Positions 8,238 to 17,066 of a DNA stretch of 64,000 nt are shown piece by piece. Origin of the DNA: Bacteroidales bacterium (GTDB lineage Bacteria; Bacteroidota; Bacteroidia; Bacteroidales; WCHB1-69); assembly GCA_017527945.1 (NCBI GenBank), contig JAFXPL010000111.1:4400-68399 (forward strand), in the 5' to 3' direction. Made by a program: the position numbers and the translations under genes. The first letter of the stretch is position 1. Each line of letters starts with the position of its first letter. The notes under the pieces are model-generated. The model was not told the DNA's origin. It was given only the letters and a program-made list of their open reading frames with translations, and ran no database searches.

Positions 8238-11003
8238 ATGGCAGAAGATTTTGAAGATGAAGAAATGAATGAGGAAATGGATGAAAACGCATCGGAAGTC
8301 ATTATTCCTCAAGAAGATACAGACATTGAAACTCAAGACGAGTCGGGATTGCACAAAGTGATATTCGCCCAGTCGATGTACCGCGAATGGTATTTGGACT
8401 ACGCCTCCTACGTCATCCTGGACCGCGCCTTCCCCGACGTCTATGACGGACTGAAGCCCGTGCAGCGCCGCATCCTGCACTCCATGGACGAGCTGGAGGA
8501 CGGCCGTTTCAACAAGGTGGCCAACATCGTGGGCAACACCATGAAGTACCATCCGCACGGTGACGCTTCCATCGGCGCGGCCTTGGTGCAGCTGGGGCAG
8601 AAGCACCTGCTCATCGACACGCAGGGTAACTGGGGAAACATCCTCACCGGCGACGACGCGGCAGCCCCTCGTTACATCGAAGCACGCCTCACCCCGTTCG
8701 CCAAGGAGGTGGTCTTCAACCACAAAACCACCGAATGGCAGGTTTCCTACGACGGCCGTAACCGCGAGCCCATCGCGCTGCCCGTCAAGTTCCCGCTGCT
8801 GCTCGCCCAAGGCGTGAAGGGCATCGGCGTGGGCATGTCCACCCTCATCCTGCCCCACAACTTCAATGAGCTGATCGACGCCTCCGTACACATCCTCAAG
8901 GGCGAGGATTTCGAAATTTACCCTGATTTCCCCACCGGCGGCGCCATCGACGTGAGCCGCTACAACAACGGGGCGCAGGGCGGCAAAATCCGCAACCGCG
9001 CCAAAATCAGCATTGTCGATAACAAAACACTGGTAATCAACGAAATACCTTACGGCACCACCACCGAGGACCTCATCTCCGAATCCACCAACTCCATCAC
9101 CAAAGCCATTGACAACGGCAAACTGAAAATCAAAAAGATAGACGACAATACAGCGGCGCAGGCCGAAATTTACCTCCATCTGCAGCCCGGTGTCTCCCCC
9201 GACCAGACCATTGACGCGCTCTATGCCTTCACCGACTGCGAAATCACCTATTCCACCAACGCCTGCGTCATTTGGAACGGCAAGCCCGTCTTCACCAATG
9301 TCAAGGACATCCTGCGCATCAACACCGAGAACACCCTCAATCTGCTGCGCAAAGAGCTGGAAATCGAGCTCGACGAGCTGCGCCAGCAATGGCACAAGGT
9401 CTCCTTGGAGAAAATCTTCTTCGAAAAGCGTATCTATAAGGAATTGGAGAAGGATGCCGACTCCTGGGACGTGCAGATCGACCGCATCGAGCGCGCCTTC
9501 GACCCCTACCGCCCGCTCTTCCGCCAAGAAATCACCCGCGACGACGTGCTCGCGCTCTGCGAGAAGCCCGTGCGCAAAATCTCCAAATTCGACATCAAGG
9601 CCGCCATGGACAAGCTCGCCGAAATCGAGCTCAACATGGACGAAGTGCAGAACCATCTCGATCATCTCGTCGATTATGCCATCAACTACTTCTTGCAACT
9701 GAAGAAAAAATATGGTGCTGATTACAAGCGTCTTACCGAAATCAAAAGCTTCGACACCATCAGCGCAGTCACCGTGGCAGTAGCCAACCAGAAACTCTAC
9801 GTCAACAAGAAGGAGGGCTTCATCGGCACCAATCTCAAGAAAGACGACGACGTGGAGTTCGCCTGCCTCTGCTCCGACTTGGACGACATCATCGTCTTCC
9901 ACGAGAACGGCGAATGCTCCATCAGCAAGGTGGCTGACAAGCATTTCGTGGGCAAGCACATCATCCATGCGGAAGTGTTCCGGCGCGGCGACGAACGGCA
10001 GATCTACAACATGATCTACTCCGCCGGCGTGAACGGGCCCGTCTATGCGAAGCGATTCAATGTGGGCGGCGTCACCCGCGACAAGAAATACGACCTCGTG
10101 AAGGGTAACAAGAACGCCAAAGTGCTCTATTTTACCTCCAACCCGAACGGCGAGGCCGAGGTAGTGCGCGTGAAGCTCAAACCAAAACCCAAGCTCAAGA
10201 AGAAGGAATTCGACTTCGACTTCGGGACTCTTGCGGTAAAGAACCGCGCCGCGTTAGGCAACATCGTCACCCGCTACCCCATCTCCTCCATCACGCTGGC
10301 GCAAAAAGGCATCTCCACGCTCAGCGCCATCGACGTCTATTTCGAATCGGCCGTAATGCGCCTCAACACCGACGGCCGAGGTGAGTTAGTCGGCTCCTTC
10401 CACGAGGATGACAAGATCATAACCATTTACAAATCGGGAAATTACAGAATCACAGGCTACGAAACCTCTCTCCACTTCGAAGACGACCTCGACATCATCC
10501 GCAAGTGGAAACCCTCGATGATTATCACCGCCATTTATCAGCTCAAGAAGGAGAAGAAGTATTTCATCAAACGTTTCCAACCCGATGTGTTGATGAAGAA
10601 GGTCGATTTCTATCCCACCGACGGCACCGCCAAACTGGTCGCCTACTCCATCGACTATTTGCCGCAGATCGAAGTGGTCTATCATGCAAAGAAATCCGAC
10701 ACGGAAGACACCACGGAGGTGCTCGCCTGCGCCGAACTGGTGGAATTAGCCACCGCCCGAGCCAAGGGTAAACGACTTAGTTTCAACGACATCAAGTCTG
10801 TGAAGTTCATCGATCCGCTGCCATACGACGAACCCGAGGAGGAACCGGAAGAGGAGAGTCTGCCCGACGACGTCGAGCCGGTCACCTCCATGGATGAGGA
10901 AATCGCCAAGGAGGTCTTTGACTCCATTTCCGCTGACAGATCGGACATTCCGACCGACAGCGAAGGTGCTGGAACGCAATTGGGGCTGTTTGACGAAGAG
11001 TAA
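8238..11003 (+). CDS. parC: DNA topoisomerase IV subunit A
   Basis: The 921-residue subunit breaks and rejoins DNA to decatenate replicated chromosomes, together with ParE. The catalytic Tyr is Tyr146 in AAAPRYIEARLTP, and the quinolone-resistance region reads HPHGDASIGAA (105-115). The conserved start of the core is YASYVILDRAFPDVYDGLKP. About 40 acidic, low-complexity residues precede the core, and the C-terminus also has an acidic tail. The C-terminal DNA-wrapping domain appears divergent, as in Bacteroidetes ParC rather than GyrA. parE is not adjacent within this window. A structured inverted-repeat region follows the stop. Confidence 0.93.
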   Translation: MAEDFEDEEMNEEMDENASEVIIPQEDTDIETQDESGLHKVIFAQSMYREWYLDYASYVILDRAFPDVYDGLKPVQRRILHSMDELEDGRFNKVANIVGNTMKYHPHGDASIGAALVQLGQKHLLIDTQGNWGNILTGDDAAAPRYIEARLTPFAKEVVFNHKTTEWQVSYDGRNREPIALPVKFPLLLAQGVKGIGVGMSTLILPHNFNELIDASVHILKGEDFEIYPDFPTGGAIDVSRYNNGAQGGKIRNRAKISIVDNKTLVINEIPYGTTTEDLISESTNSITKAIDNGKLKIKKIDDNTAAQAEIYLHLQPGVSPDQTIDALYAFTDCEITYSTNACVIWNGKPVFTNVKDILRINTENTLNLLRKELEIELDELRQQWHKVSLEKIFFEKRIYKELEKDADSWDVQIDRIERAFDPYRPLFRQEITRDDVLALCEKPVRKISKFDIKAAMDKLAEIELNMDEVQNHLDHLVDYAINYFLQLKKKYGADYKRLTEIKSFDTISAVTVAVANQKLYVNKKEGFIGTNLKKDDDVEFACLCSDLDDIIVFHENGECSISKVADKHFVGKHIIHAEVFRRGDERQIYNMIYSAGVNGPVYAKRFNVGGVTRDKKYDLVKGNKNAKVLYFTSNPNGEAEVVRVKLKPKPKLKKKEFDFDFGTLAVKNRAALGNIVTRYPISSITLAQKGISTLSAIDVYFESAVMRLNTDGRGELVGSFHEDDKIITIYKSGNYRITGYETSLHFEDDLDIIRKWKPSMIITAIYQLKKEKKYFIKRFQPDVLMKKVDFYPTDGTAKLVAYSIDYLPQIEVVYHAKKSDTEDTTEVLACAELVELATARAKGKRLSFNDIKSVKFIDPLPYDEPEEEPEEESLPDDVEPVTSMDEEIAKEVFDSISADRSDIPTDSEGAGTQLGLFDEE

Positions 11004-11078
11004 TGCCAACTCAGGCATTGGCCATTGAAACAACAACCGCGAATCGCGGAATCTGCTGGCAATCTGGCCAGTGGTTGT
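11002..11078 (+). other. Cluster of three hairpins after parC
   Basis: Three potential stems in 77 bases: AATGCC/GGCATT (11003-11019), CCGCG-AAT-CGCGG (11037-11049) and CTGGC/GCCAG (11056-11071). An outer pairing ACAACC/GGTTGT (11033-11038 with 11073-11078) could close the last two into a three-way junction. There is no T-run, so it is not a simple intrinsic terminator. It could stabilise the parC 3' end or be part of a dispersed repeat. Confidence 0.45.
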
Positions 11079-11126
11079 CCATTTTCGATTTTCAGCTTAA
11101 CTTACCGTCCGAAATTCGGGATAAGT

Positions 11127-12134
11127 TCACCCTCCCGTCCTGAACTCGTCCAAATACACTGCAAGGTACACGGACGCACAGAGGATTAGGAAAATCAACG
11201 CAAACATAATGACAAAGCTCAATATGGTGTAGAGCGTTGTGCGCCACCAACTGTAGCCGGAAAACTGCTTCAGCGGAATCAGCGTGAGCAGGGAAGTGAA
11301 CGCAGCTATACGGGGCAGTGCAAGGAAATTCAACACAATTGAGTAGATGGAGTACATGTTGACGGAATATAGCAGCGCGATGAAAAGCTCGGCATAGCGA
11401 AGGTCGGGGATGTTGGGACAACGTCGGAAAAACAGGTAAAGGAATCCGGACACAAACATCATCAGCACCAAAGACCAGATATTCGGAAACTTCAGGCTGA
11501 ACCAAGTCATTTTTCTGGCTATTTCTTGAAAAACCAACGTCACATAGCGTGTGTACTTTCCCTCGTCGCTTTGCGGCTTGCCGGCTTCCTGCTGAGTGGA
11601 AGCGGTCTCGTCGTACGTGGCGGTGTCCTCCTGCGGCGGCGTGACCATCTCTTGCGTCACGGTCTCCGTCTTTTCTTCTTCATCCTTTTCGAGATCCTTC
11701 CCTTTGATATTGAACCCGTGGGTGACCAAGATGGAGAACGCGGCGAGTAGGAAGAACATCTTGAAGGGCGGGAAGTAGGCCATCTGCATGCCCGAGAGGT
11801 AATCGCGGATCATGTAACCGGGACGTAGAATGAGATCGCGGATGGTGCGGAACATGCCGCGATTGCCCAATCCCCAGACATCCATAAAGTTGAGTACACC
11901 CGTCTTGAAGGAGAAACGTCCGATGCGCGATGCCTGCCCACAACGCGGACAGTAGTTTCCCCTGAAGTGCGTGCCGCAGGTGGCGCAATCATGTTCCTCG
12001 TCCGACATCGGTGCCACTTGATGGGGCTGACGCCTCCAATCCTGGAATTGGCGCACCCGATTGTCCATTCGCGACAGATGCTTGCGGAGACGATGCAGCC
12101 GTTCCTTTTTCCGAATCATCCTTTCCCTTTTCAT
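11127..12134 (-). CDS. DUF3667-family membrane protein with zinc-ribbon start
   Basis: A 335-residue protein with an N-terminal basic segment and a four-cysteine zinc-ribbon-like motif (CATCGTHFRGNYCPRCGQ). The conserved stretch GNRGMFRTIRDLILRPGYMI follows, with YLSGMQMAYFPPFKMFFLL immediately after it. This order is typical of DUF3667. About four membrane helices follow, interrupted by an acidic Glu/Thr-rich linker. The function is unknown. I placed the start at the ATG 12134 because a TATTTTTG promoter sits at 12144-12151; the longer open frame to 12419 runs through that promoter and antisense to the next gene. The peroxidase gene diverges from it. Confidence 0.85.
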   Translation of the reverse strand: MKRERMIRKKERLHRLRKHLSRMDNRVRQFQDWRRQPHQVAPMSDEEHDCATCGTHFRGNYCPRCGQASRIGRFSFKTGVLNFMDVWGLGNRGMFRTIRDLILRPGYMIRDYLSGMQMAYFPPFKMFFLLAAFSILVTHGFNIKGKDLEKDEEEKTETVTQEMVTPPQEDTATYDETASTQQEAGKPQSDEGKYTRYVTLVFQEIARKMTWFSLKFPNIWSLVLMMFVSGFLYLFFRRCPNIPDLRYAELFIALLYSVNMYSIYSIVLNFLALPRIAAFTSLLTLIPLKQFSGYSWWRTTLYTILSFVIMFALIFLILCASVYLAVYLDEFRTGG

Positions 12135-12143
12135 AATACGGCG

Positions 12144-12151
12144 CAAAAATA
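12144..12151 (-). promoter_or_regulatory. -7 promoter element TATTTTTG for the DUF3667 gene
   Basis: TAnnTTTG match followed by CGCCG. It lies only 10 bases before the ATG, so the leader would be a few bases at most. Confidence 0.65.
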
Positions 12152-12196
12152 GGAAAAAACAAAATAGTGTGAGCGGTATAATGCGGAAAATTTCAT

Positions 12197-12204
12197 TATT
12201 TTTG
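12197..12204 (+). promoter_or_regulatory. -7 promoter element TATTTTTG for the di-haem peroxidase gene
   Basis: TAnnTTTG match followed by CGGCGG, 25 bases before the ATG at 12229 and 109 bases before the alternative ATG at 12313. Confidence 0.7.
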
Positions 12205-12228
12205 CGGCGGCATTTAAAACCAAGAACG

Positions 12229-13425
12229 ATGAACACCGCGACAAGCCGACACCCTGTCATCCATCTGGATTTGAGCGTGGCCAAGACTGAAACCACAGCG
12301 GGAAAAGCATCCATGCCTCGACAAAAGCCAAGCATCCGCACAAAATTAAAGTATCTCTGCGTTTTCCTCATCCTCCTGTTCCTTAGCGCCGCCTGCCGCG
12401 AACGCGTCGAACCGCCCACCCCCTACGACATTCCGGTTCCGAAGGGGTTTCCGACGGCGCTAAACATCCCCGCCGACAACCCGATGACGGTGGAAGGGGT
12501 GGAACTCGGAGAGCTGCTCTTCCACGACCCGCACCTCTGTGGCTACACCGGCACGGAGCCCGACTTGCTGATGTCGTGCGCCACCTGCCACCGCCGCGAA
12601 TGCAACTACGATCTCGGCAGTGACAACCCTCGTTTCCCCGACGGGAAGCCGCGCGGCCGCACCACAGGGAAAACCACCATCCACAATGCCATGCCACTGG
12701 TCAACCTCGTCTTCAACCACGAGGGTTATTTCTGGAACGGACTGATTTCCAAGGACAACCCGAATCCGAAGCAGCGCACTATCGAGGACATCGTGCTGAT
12801 GGCCATCACTGCGGACGACGAAATGTGCGGCACAGAGGCAGGTGCCGTGGCCGCCATCAAAGCCGACGGCAAATACCCTCCGCTTTTCAAGAAAGCCTTT
12901 GGCACTGAAGAAATCACGATGGAACGCATCCAAAAAGCCATCGCGCAGTACGTGCGCTCGCTCGTTTCCGGCGACACCAAATTCGACCGCTACCTGCGCG
13001 GCGAGGAGCAACTCACCGCCCAGGAGCTGCACGGCTATGTTCTCTTCACCACCGAAGAGGGTGCCGACTGTTTCCACTGTCATGGCAGCGGCGGAAGCCC
13101 GCTCTTCACCACAAACCTCTTCTATAACAACGGGTTGGATGCACAGCCGACAGATAATCACGACCGCGCCAACGTTACGGGTGACCCGCACGACAAAGGT
13201 GCTTACCGCGCCCCGTCGCTGCGGAACGTCACCAAATCTGCGCCCTACATGCACGACGGCCGCTTCAAAACCTTAGACGAAGTGCTGGCCTTTTACAATT
13301 CCGAAGTGCAGAATTCCCCGACCATCAGCCCATTAATGCACCACGTCAACGATGGCGGCGTACGCCTTACCCCCAGTGAGATTGCCGATTTGAAGGCGTT
13401 TTTGGAAACATTGACGGAAGATTAG
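12229..13425 (+). CDS. Di-haem cytochrome c peroxidase family lipoprotein
   Basis: Member of the CCP/MauG family, which reduces hydrogen peroxide or carries out related oxidations in the periplasm. Two CXXCH haem sites are visible: C117-C120-H121 (CATCH) and C281-C284-H285 (CFHCH). The C-terminal part contains the family stretch GAYRAPSLRNVTKSAPYMHDG. A lipobox (LSAAC, Cys56) indicates outer- or inner-membrane anchoring. The start is uncertain. ATG 12229 is close to the promoter but gives a 40-residue N-region before the hydrophobic core. ATG 12313 (residue 29 here) gives a textbook lipoprotein signal and may be the true start. It implies exposure to peroxide or microaerobic conditions. Confidence 0.9.
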   Translation: MNTATSRHPVIHLDLSVAKTETTAGKASMPRQKPSIRTKLKYLCVFLILLFLSAACRERVEPPTPYDIPVPKGFPTALNIPADNPMTVEGVELGELLFHDPHLCGYTGTEPDLLMSCATCHRRECNYDLGSDNPRFPDGKPRGRTTGKTTIHNAMPLVNLVFNHEGYFWNGLISKDNPNPKQRTIEDIVLMAITADDEMCGTEAGAVAAIKADGKYPPLFKKAFGTEEITMERIQKAIAQYVRSLVSGDTKFDRYLRGEEQLTAQELHGYVLFTTEEGADCFHCHGSGGSPLFTTNLFYNNGLDAQPTDNHDRANVTGDPHDKGAYRAPSLRNVTKSAPYMHDGRFKTLDEVLAFYNSEVQNSPTISPLMHHVNDGGVRLTPSEIADLKAFLETLTED

Positions 13426-13499
13426 AACGGAACCAGAAATTAAAACAACTGCTTTTTGAAAAATATTAAGCAATTTTGTTTTTCTATACAAAATTTATG

Positions 13500-13507
13500 T
13501 ACCTTTG
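13500..13507 (+). promoter_or_regulatory. Promoter TACCTTTG with upstream TTG for the C10 protease gene
   Basis: TAnnTTTG match followed by CGCCG, 24 bases before the ATG. A TTTTG at 13474-13478 lies 21 bases upstream, the spacing expected for the Bacteroidetes -33 element. Confidence 0.8.
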
Positions 13508-13530
13508 CGCCGTTTTTAAACATCTTTTAT

Positions 13531-16401
13531 ATGAAAATAGCACGCACATTACTGTTTTTAGGGACATACTTGTTCATCTTCAATTTCACGACATTCGCTT
13601 CGCCCGTTGACCGCGCCACTGCACAACAAATTGCTACAAATTTCTGGACCTCAGTCGCCCCAGGATTATCCGCACGATGGGCTGACATCACCCCAAACAC
13701 AGACTTTCACGAGTTCTACCTTTTCAAAAACACGGAAGGGAAAGGATTTGTCATCATCGCGGCCGACAACTGTGTCCAGCCCGTTTTAGGATACTCCACT
13801 ACCAACGAAGCCAGAACTCCCCTACCCGACCACATCCTCTTTTTCCTGCAAGAGTACGAACGGGAAATCGCCTTCCACAAAAGCCAACAAACACCCGCTA
13901 CAGAAACTATCGAGCAACTTTGGAGCTCACTTTTGCAAGGAAACTATGCCGCACTCGCCACCACGTCAGTCGCACCGCTATTAACCACTACCTGGGACCA
14001 AAGTCCTTACTACAACAATCTTTGTCCCGACTCAGCCGGCACCCATGCCGTGGCGGGATGCGTGGCCACCTCCGTCGCACAGCTGATGAAATACTGGAAC
14101 TGGCCGGTCACCGGCAACGGCTCGCACAACTATACGGACGCGACCTTCGGACCGCTGTCTGCCGATTTCGGCTCCACCACCTACGACTGGGCCAATATGC
14201 CAAATACACTGAACTTCGGCAGCACCGCCACGCAGGTAAACGCCGTGGCGACCCTGATCTACCACATCGGGGTGGCCGTGGAGATGCAATATGGCATCAA
14301 CGGCAGCGCCGCCACCCTCAATTCGTACGGGTTTCCGTTCCTGGCCTGCGGCGAGAACGCATTGAAGAACTACTTCCGCTATAAGGGTTCCCTACACGGG
14401 GTTTACAAAAGCCAGACATCAGATGCCAACTGGATCTCCACCCTCACCACCGAAATCGACGCTGGCCGGCCGGTGCTGGAACGCGGCGACGGCGATGGCG
14501 GCGGGCACGCTTTCGTGTGTGACGGCTACGACAACAATGGAATGTTCCACATCAACTGGGGTTGGAGCGGCTACATGGACGGCTACTTCGCCCACAATGC
14601 CCTGAACCCGGGCGCGGGCGGCACCGGCGGCAATAACGGCTACAATTTCAGCAGCAACATCGCCGTCATCGTGGGCATTGAGCCCAACGGCCTGCTCACC
14701 TGCTATCCCCATTCGCTCACATTCGAACAAGAAGGCGGAAGCACCTCCTTCCTTATCACGCCGAACAACGCCAACGCATCGAATTGGCTGGCCTCCTGCA
14801 ATGAACCCTGGCTGACCATCACCCCTACCTCTGGCAACCCGTCAACAGGCTCTGTCACCGTGACGGCCACAGCCGCCCCTAACAACACAGGCGGCATCCG
14901 GACAGCGGTCATCACTATCACCCAAGGCACGCAGACCGCATCCATTCAAGTGGTCCAGAATGAATGCGCCGTTTCTGACCAATGCACCGTCACCCTACAG
15001 ATGAACGACACCTACGGCGACGGCTGGAACGGAGCTTCGCTCTCCGTCAGCTCGGCAAGCGGCTATACGTATGGCACCTTCACTTGCACGGAAGGTTCCA
15101 CAACCCAAACGTTTGACGTATGTCCATCAGAGCTACTTATAACTTGGAATACAGGATCTTACGATCAAGAATGTGCTTTCATCCTCTATAACGACAGCGG
15201 CGACACACTGCTCAACATCGCCAACAATCCATCCGGTATCTACACGATTGCGCAACCCTGCGACACCACGCAGCCGCAAGGTCCATTCACCGTCACCGTG
15301 GTCTCTAACAGCAGCGTGATGGGGTCTGCCACCGGCGGCGGCGTGTTTGAGGACGGGACAAGCACCACGTTACAAGCAACGGCCAACAGCGGCTACCGAT
15401 TCACCGGCTGGAGCGACGGCAATACCCAAAACCCACGCCCCGTCACGGTGACCGCCAACATCCTCTACACCGCCCTGTTCGACAACCTCGGCGACTACGA
15501 GCGTCATTACGACAATGGAGAGATGGCCAACAGCATCGGCGCTGGCACCACCGTCTATTGGGGTGTCCGATTCCCCTCGGGAACCCTTTCTCCCTACGAC
15601 TCCATCACCGCCATCCGCCTTTGGGACAACGAGCCCGGCAACTATGAACTGCGCATCCACCAAGGCGGCACCTCATCGCCGGAAAACATAATTGTTTCGC
15701 AGACTTGCCAGTTTTACGGATCCGGCGACTGGCGGGAAATCGAACTGGACACTGCCGTCTTCATTGACCATACCCAGCCCCTGTGGGTCACCTTCAGCAC
15801 CAACGGTGTAGCGCACCCCGCCACGGGCAGCCACTACGCCGGCAACCCCGACGGCTCCTGGCTGTCCTCTAACGGCTCCTACTGGGGGTCGGCCAGGGAC
15901 TTCGGCTTCGACCTCACCTGGATGATACGAATCCTGCTGTCCAATACCGTCGAGCCTCCGCAACAGTACAGCGTCACGGTTTTGTCTGCCGACAACAACA
16001 TGGGCTACGCAACAGGCGGAGGCACCTACGACTTCGGCACGGAGGTCCGAATTGAGGCAATCCCCCGCCAAAACCACATTTTCACCCAATGGAACGACGG
16101 GGACACAAACAATCCGAGAGACATTATCGTTCTCAACGACATCACCTTTATCGCTGAATTCCAGTCCACCATCGGAATTGACGACCTGGCATTCCCACAA
16201 GTTCACGTTTATAGCCACGACCGCCAGATTGTGGTGGAGAACGCTGAGGGAATCAACGTAGAAATTATCGACCTCACTGGCAGAATCATCGCCTGCAAAA
16301 CGCAAGACCTCCACAGCCGCAATGTGTTCGAAGTAAGCTCTTCTGGTCTCTATTTTGTACGTCTTGGCAACCGAACTGTAAAGAAGGTAGTTATACGATA
16401 A
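13531..16401 (+). CDS. Secreted C10 (streptopain-like) cysteine protease with T9SS sorting domain
   Basis: A 956-residue secreted protease. Residues 1-24 are a signal peptide, followed by a pro-region with the Spi-like stretch EFYLFKNTEGKGFVIIAADN. The peptidase C10 domain has nucleophile Cys177 (HAVAGCVATSVAQLMKYW) and His326 (GGGHAFVCDGY). A BACON-type Ig-like domain spans about 388-478, then a Cys-containing beta domain. Two copies of a bacterial repeat (TGWSDGNTQNPR-like and TQWNDGDTNNPR) flank another beta domain. The C-terminal ~75 residues have the type A T9SS sorting pattern ending GLYFVRLGNRTVKKVVIR. The start is the ATG after the promoter. It is probably exported by the T9SS encoded at 29.7-35.7 kb. 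Confidence 0.92.
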   Translation: MKIARTLLFLGTYLFIFNFTTFASPVDRATAQQIATNFWTSVAPGLSARWADITPNTDFHEFYLFKNTEGKGFVIIAADNCVQPVLGYSTTNEARTPLPDHILFFLQEYEREIAFHKSQQTPATETIEQLWSSLLQGNYAALATTSVAPLLTTTWDQSPYYNNLCPDSAGTHAVAGCVATSVAQLMKYWNWPVTGNGSHNYTDATFGPLSADFGSTTYDWANMPNTLNFGSTATQVNAVATLIYHIGVAVEMQYGINGSAATLNSYGFPFLACGENALKNYFRYKGSLHGVYKSQTSDANWISTLTTEIDAGRPVLERGDGDGGGHAFVCDGYDNNGMFHINWGWSGYMDGYFAHNALNPGAGGTGGNNGYNFSSNIAVIVGIEPNGLLTCYPHSLTFEQEGGSTSFLITPNNANASNWLASCNEPWLTITPTSGNPSTGSVTVTATAAPNNTGGIRTAVITITQGTQTASIQVVQNECAVSDQCTVTLQMNDTYGDGWNGASLSVSSASGYTYGTFTCTEGSTTQTFDVCPSELLITWNTGSYDQECAFILYNDSGDTLLNIANNPSGIYTIAQPCDTTQPQGPFTVTVVSNSSVMGSATGGGVFEDGTSTTLQATANSGYRFTGWSDGNTQNPRPVTVTANILYTALFDNLGDYERHYDNGEMANSIGAGTTVYWGVRFPSGTLSPYDSITAIRLWDNEPGNYELRIHQGGTSSPENIIVSQTCQFYGSGDWREIELDTAVFIDHTQPLWVTFSTNGVAHPATGSHYAGNPDGSWLSSNGSYWGSARDFGFDLTWMIRILLSNTVEPPQQYSVTVLSADNNMGYATGGGTYDFGTEVRIEAIPRQNHIFTQWNDGDTNNPRDIIVLNDITFIAEFQSTIGIDDLAFPQVHVYSHDRQIVVENAEGINVEIIDLTGRIIACKTQDLHSRNVFEVSSSGLYFVRLGNRTVKKVVIR

Positions 16402-16409
16402 CATAAAAA

Positions 16410-17066
16410 ATGACAGATAATACGGCACGAAACACTGACGAGGCTCCCTTCATCGGCATTAGCCGCCACCGTATCGGGGTGGATGGCGAGGGTGTGACCA
16501 CGTTGGCGGCCTTCCACGGCTGTCCGTTGCGGTGCCACTACTGTCTTAACCCCGCTTGCCTAAATGCCGATGCCCCTGTCCATCGCTTCACACCGGAAAG
16601 CCTCTACCAGCAGCTACGCATCGACGACCTCTACTTTGTGGCCACAGGCGGCGGCGTTTGCTTCGGCGGCGGCGAACCGCTGCTCCGCCCCAAGTTCATC
16701 CGCCAATTCCACGCCCTTTGCGCCGAACGCTGGAAAATCACCGTGGAGACCTCGCTGAACGTACCACTAACTTCCCTGCAAACAATCGCATCCATCACCA
16801 ACGACTTCATCATCGACATCAAGGACGCTGACGACAGGATTTACACCGCCTACACGGGAAAATCGAACGCACAAGTGTGGGAAAACCTGAAGTGGCTCGC
16901 CACAAACTACGACCGCGAGCACGTCATCCTGCGCACCCCAATCATCCCGGATTTCAACACCGAAGAGGATGTGGAACGTAGTATGGAACGGCTTTCTATG
17001 TTGGAATTCAGAAAGTTCGACCGATTTACCTATCGAACCACACAATCGGCTACTCAGCCTTCATGA
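16410..17066 (+). CDS. Radical SAM protein, glycyl-radical activase-like
   Basis: A 218-residue protein with a canonical radical SAM cluster motif, C38-C42-C45 in HGCPLRCHYC. It also has GGGVCFGGGEPLL and FIIDIKDAD, as in pyruvate formate-lyase activating enzymes. It is shorter than PFL-AE (about 245-300 residues) and has no ferredoxin insert, so the target protein is unknown. It begins 8 bases after the C10 protease stop, suggesting co-transcription, although no glycyl-radical enzyme is present in the window. Its end overlaps by 17 bases the 3' end of the convergent beta-helix gene. Activation of a distant glycyl-radical enzyme is the simplest reading. Confidence 0.8.
   Translation: MTDNTARNTDEAPFIGISRHRIGVDGEGVTTLAAFHGCPLRCHYCLNPACLNADAPVHRFTPESLYQQLRIDDLYFVATGGGVCFGGGEPLLRPKFIRQFHALCAERWKITVETSLNVPLTSLQTIASITNDFIIDIKDADDRIYTAYTGKSNAQVWENLKWLATNYDREHVILRTPIIPDFNTEEDVERSMERLSMLEFRKFDRFTYRTTQSATQPS

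Noticed and set aside
8196..9968. 590-residue open frame on the minus strand
   Set aside because: Antisense shadow of parC produced by GC-rich third positions; very Val/Gly/Asp-rich with no motif.
12135..12419. N-terminal extension of the DUF3667 gene to 12419
   Set aside because: It would run through the promoter at 12144-12151 and the start of the divergent peroxidase gene, and adds no conserved residues.
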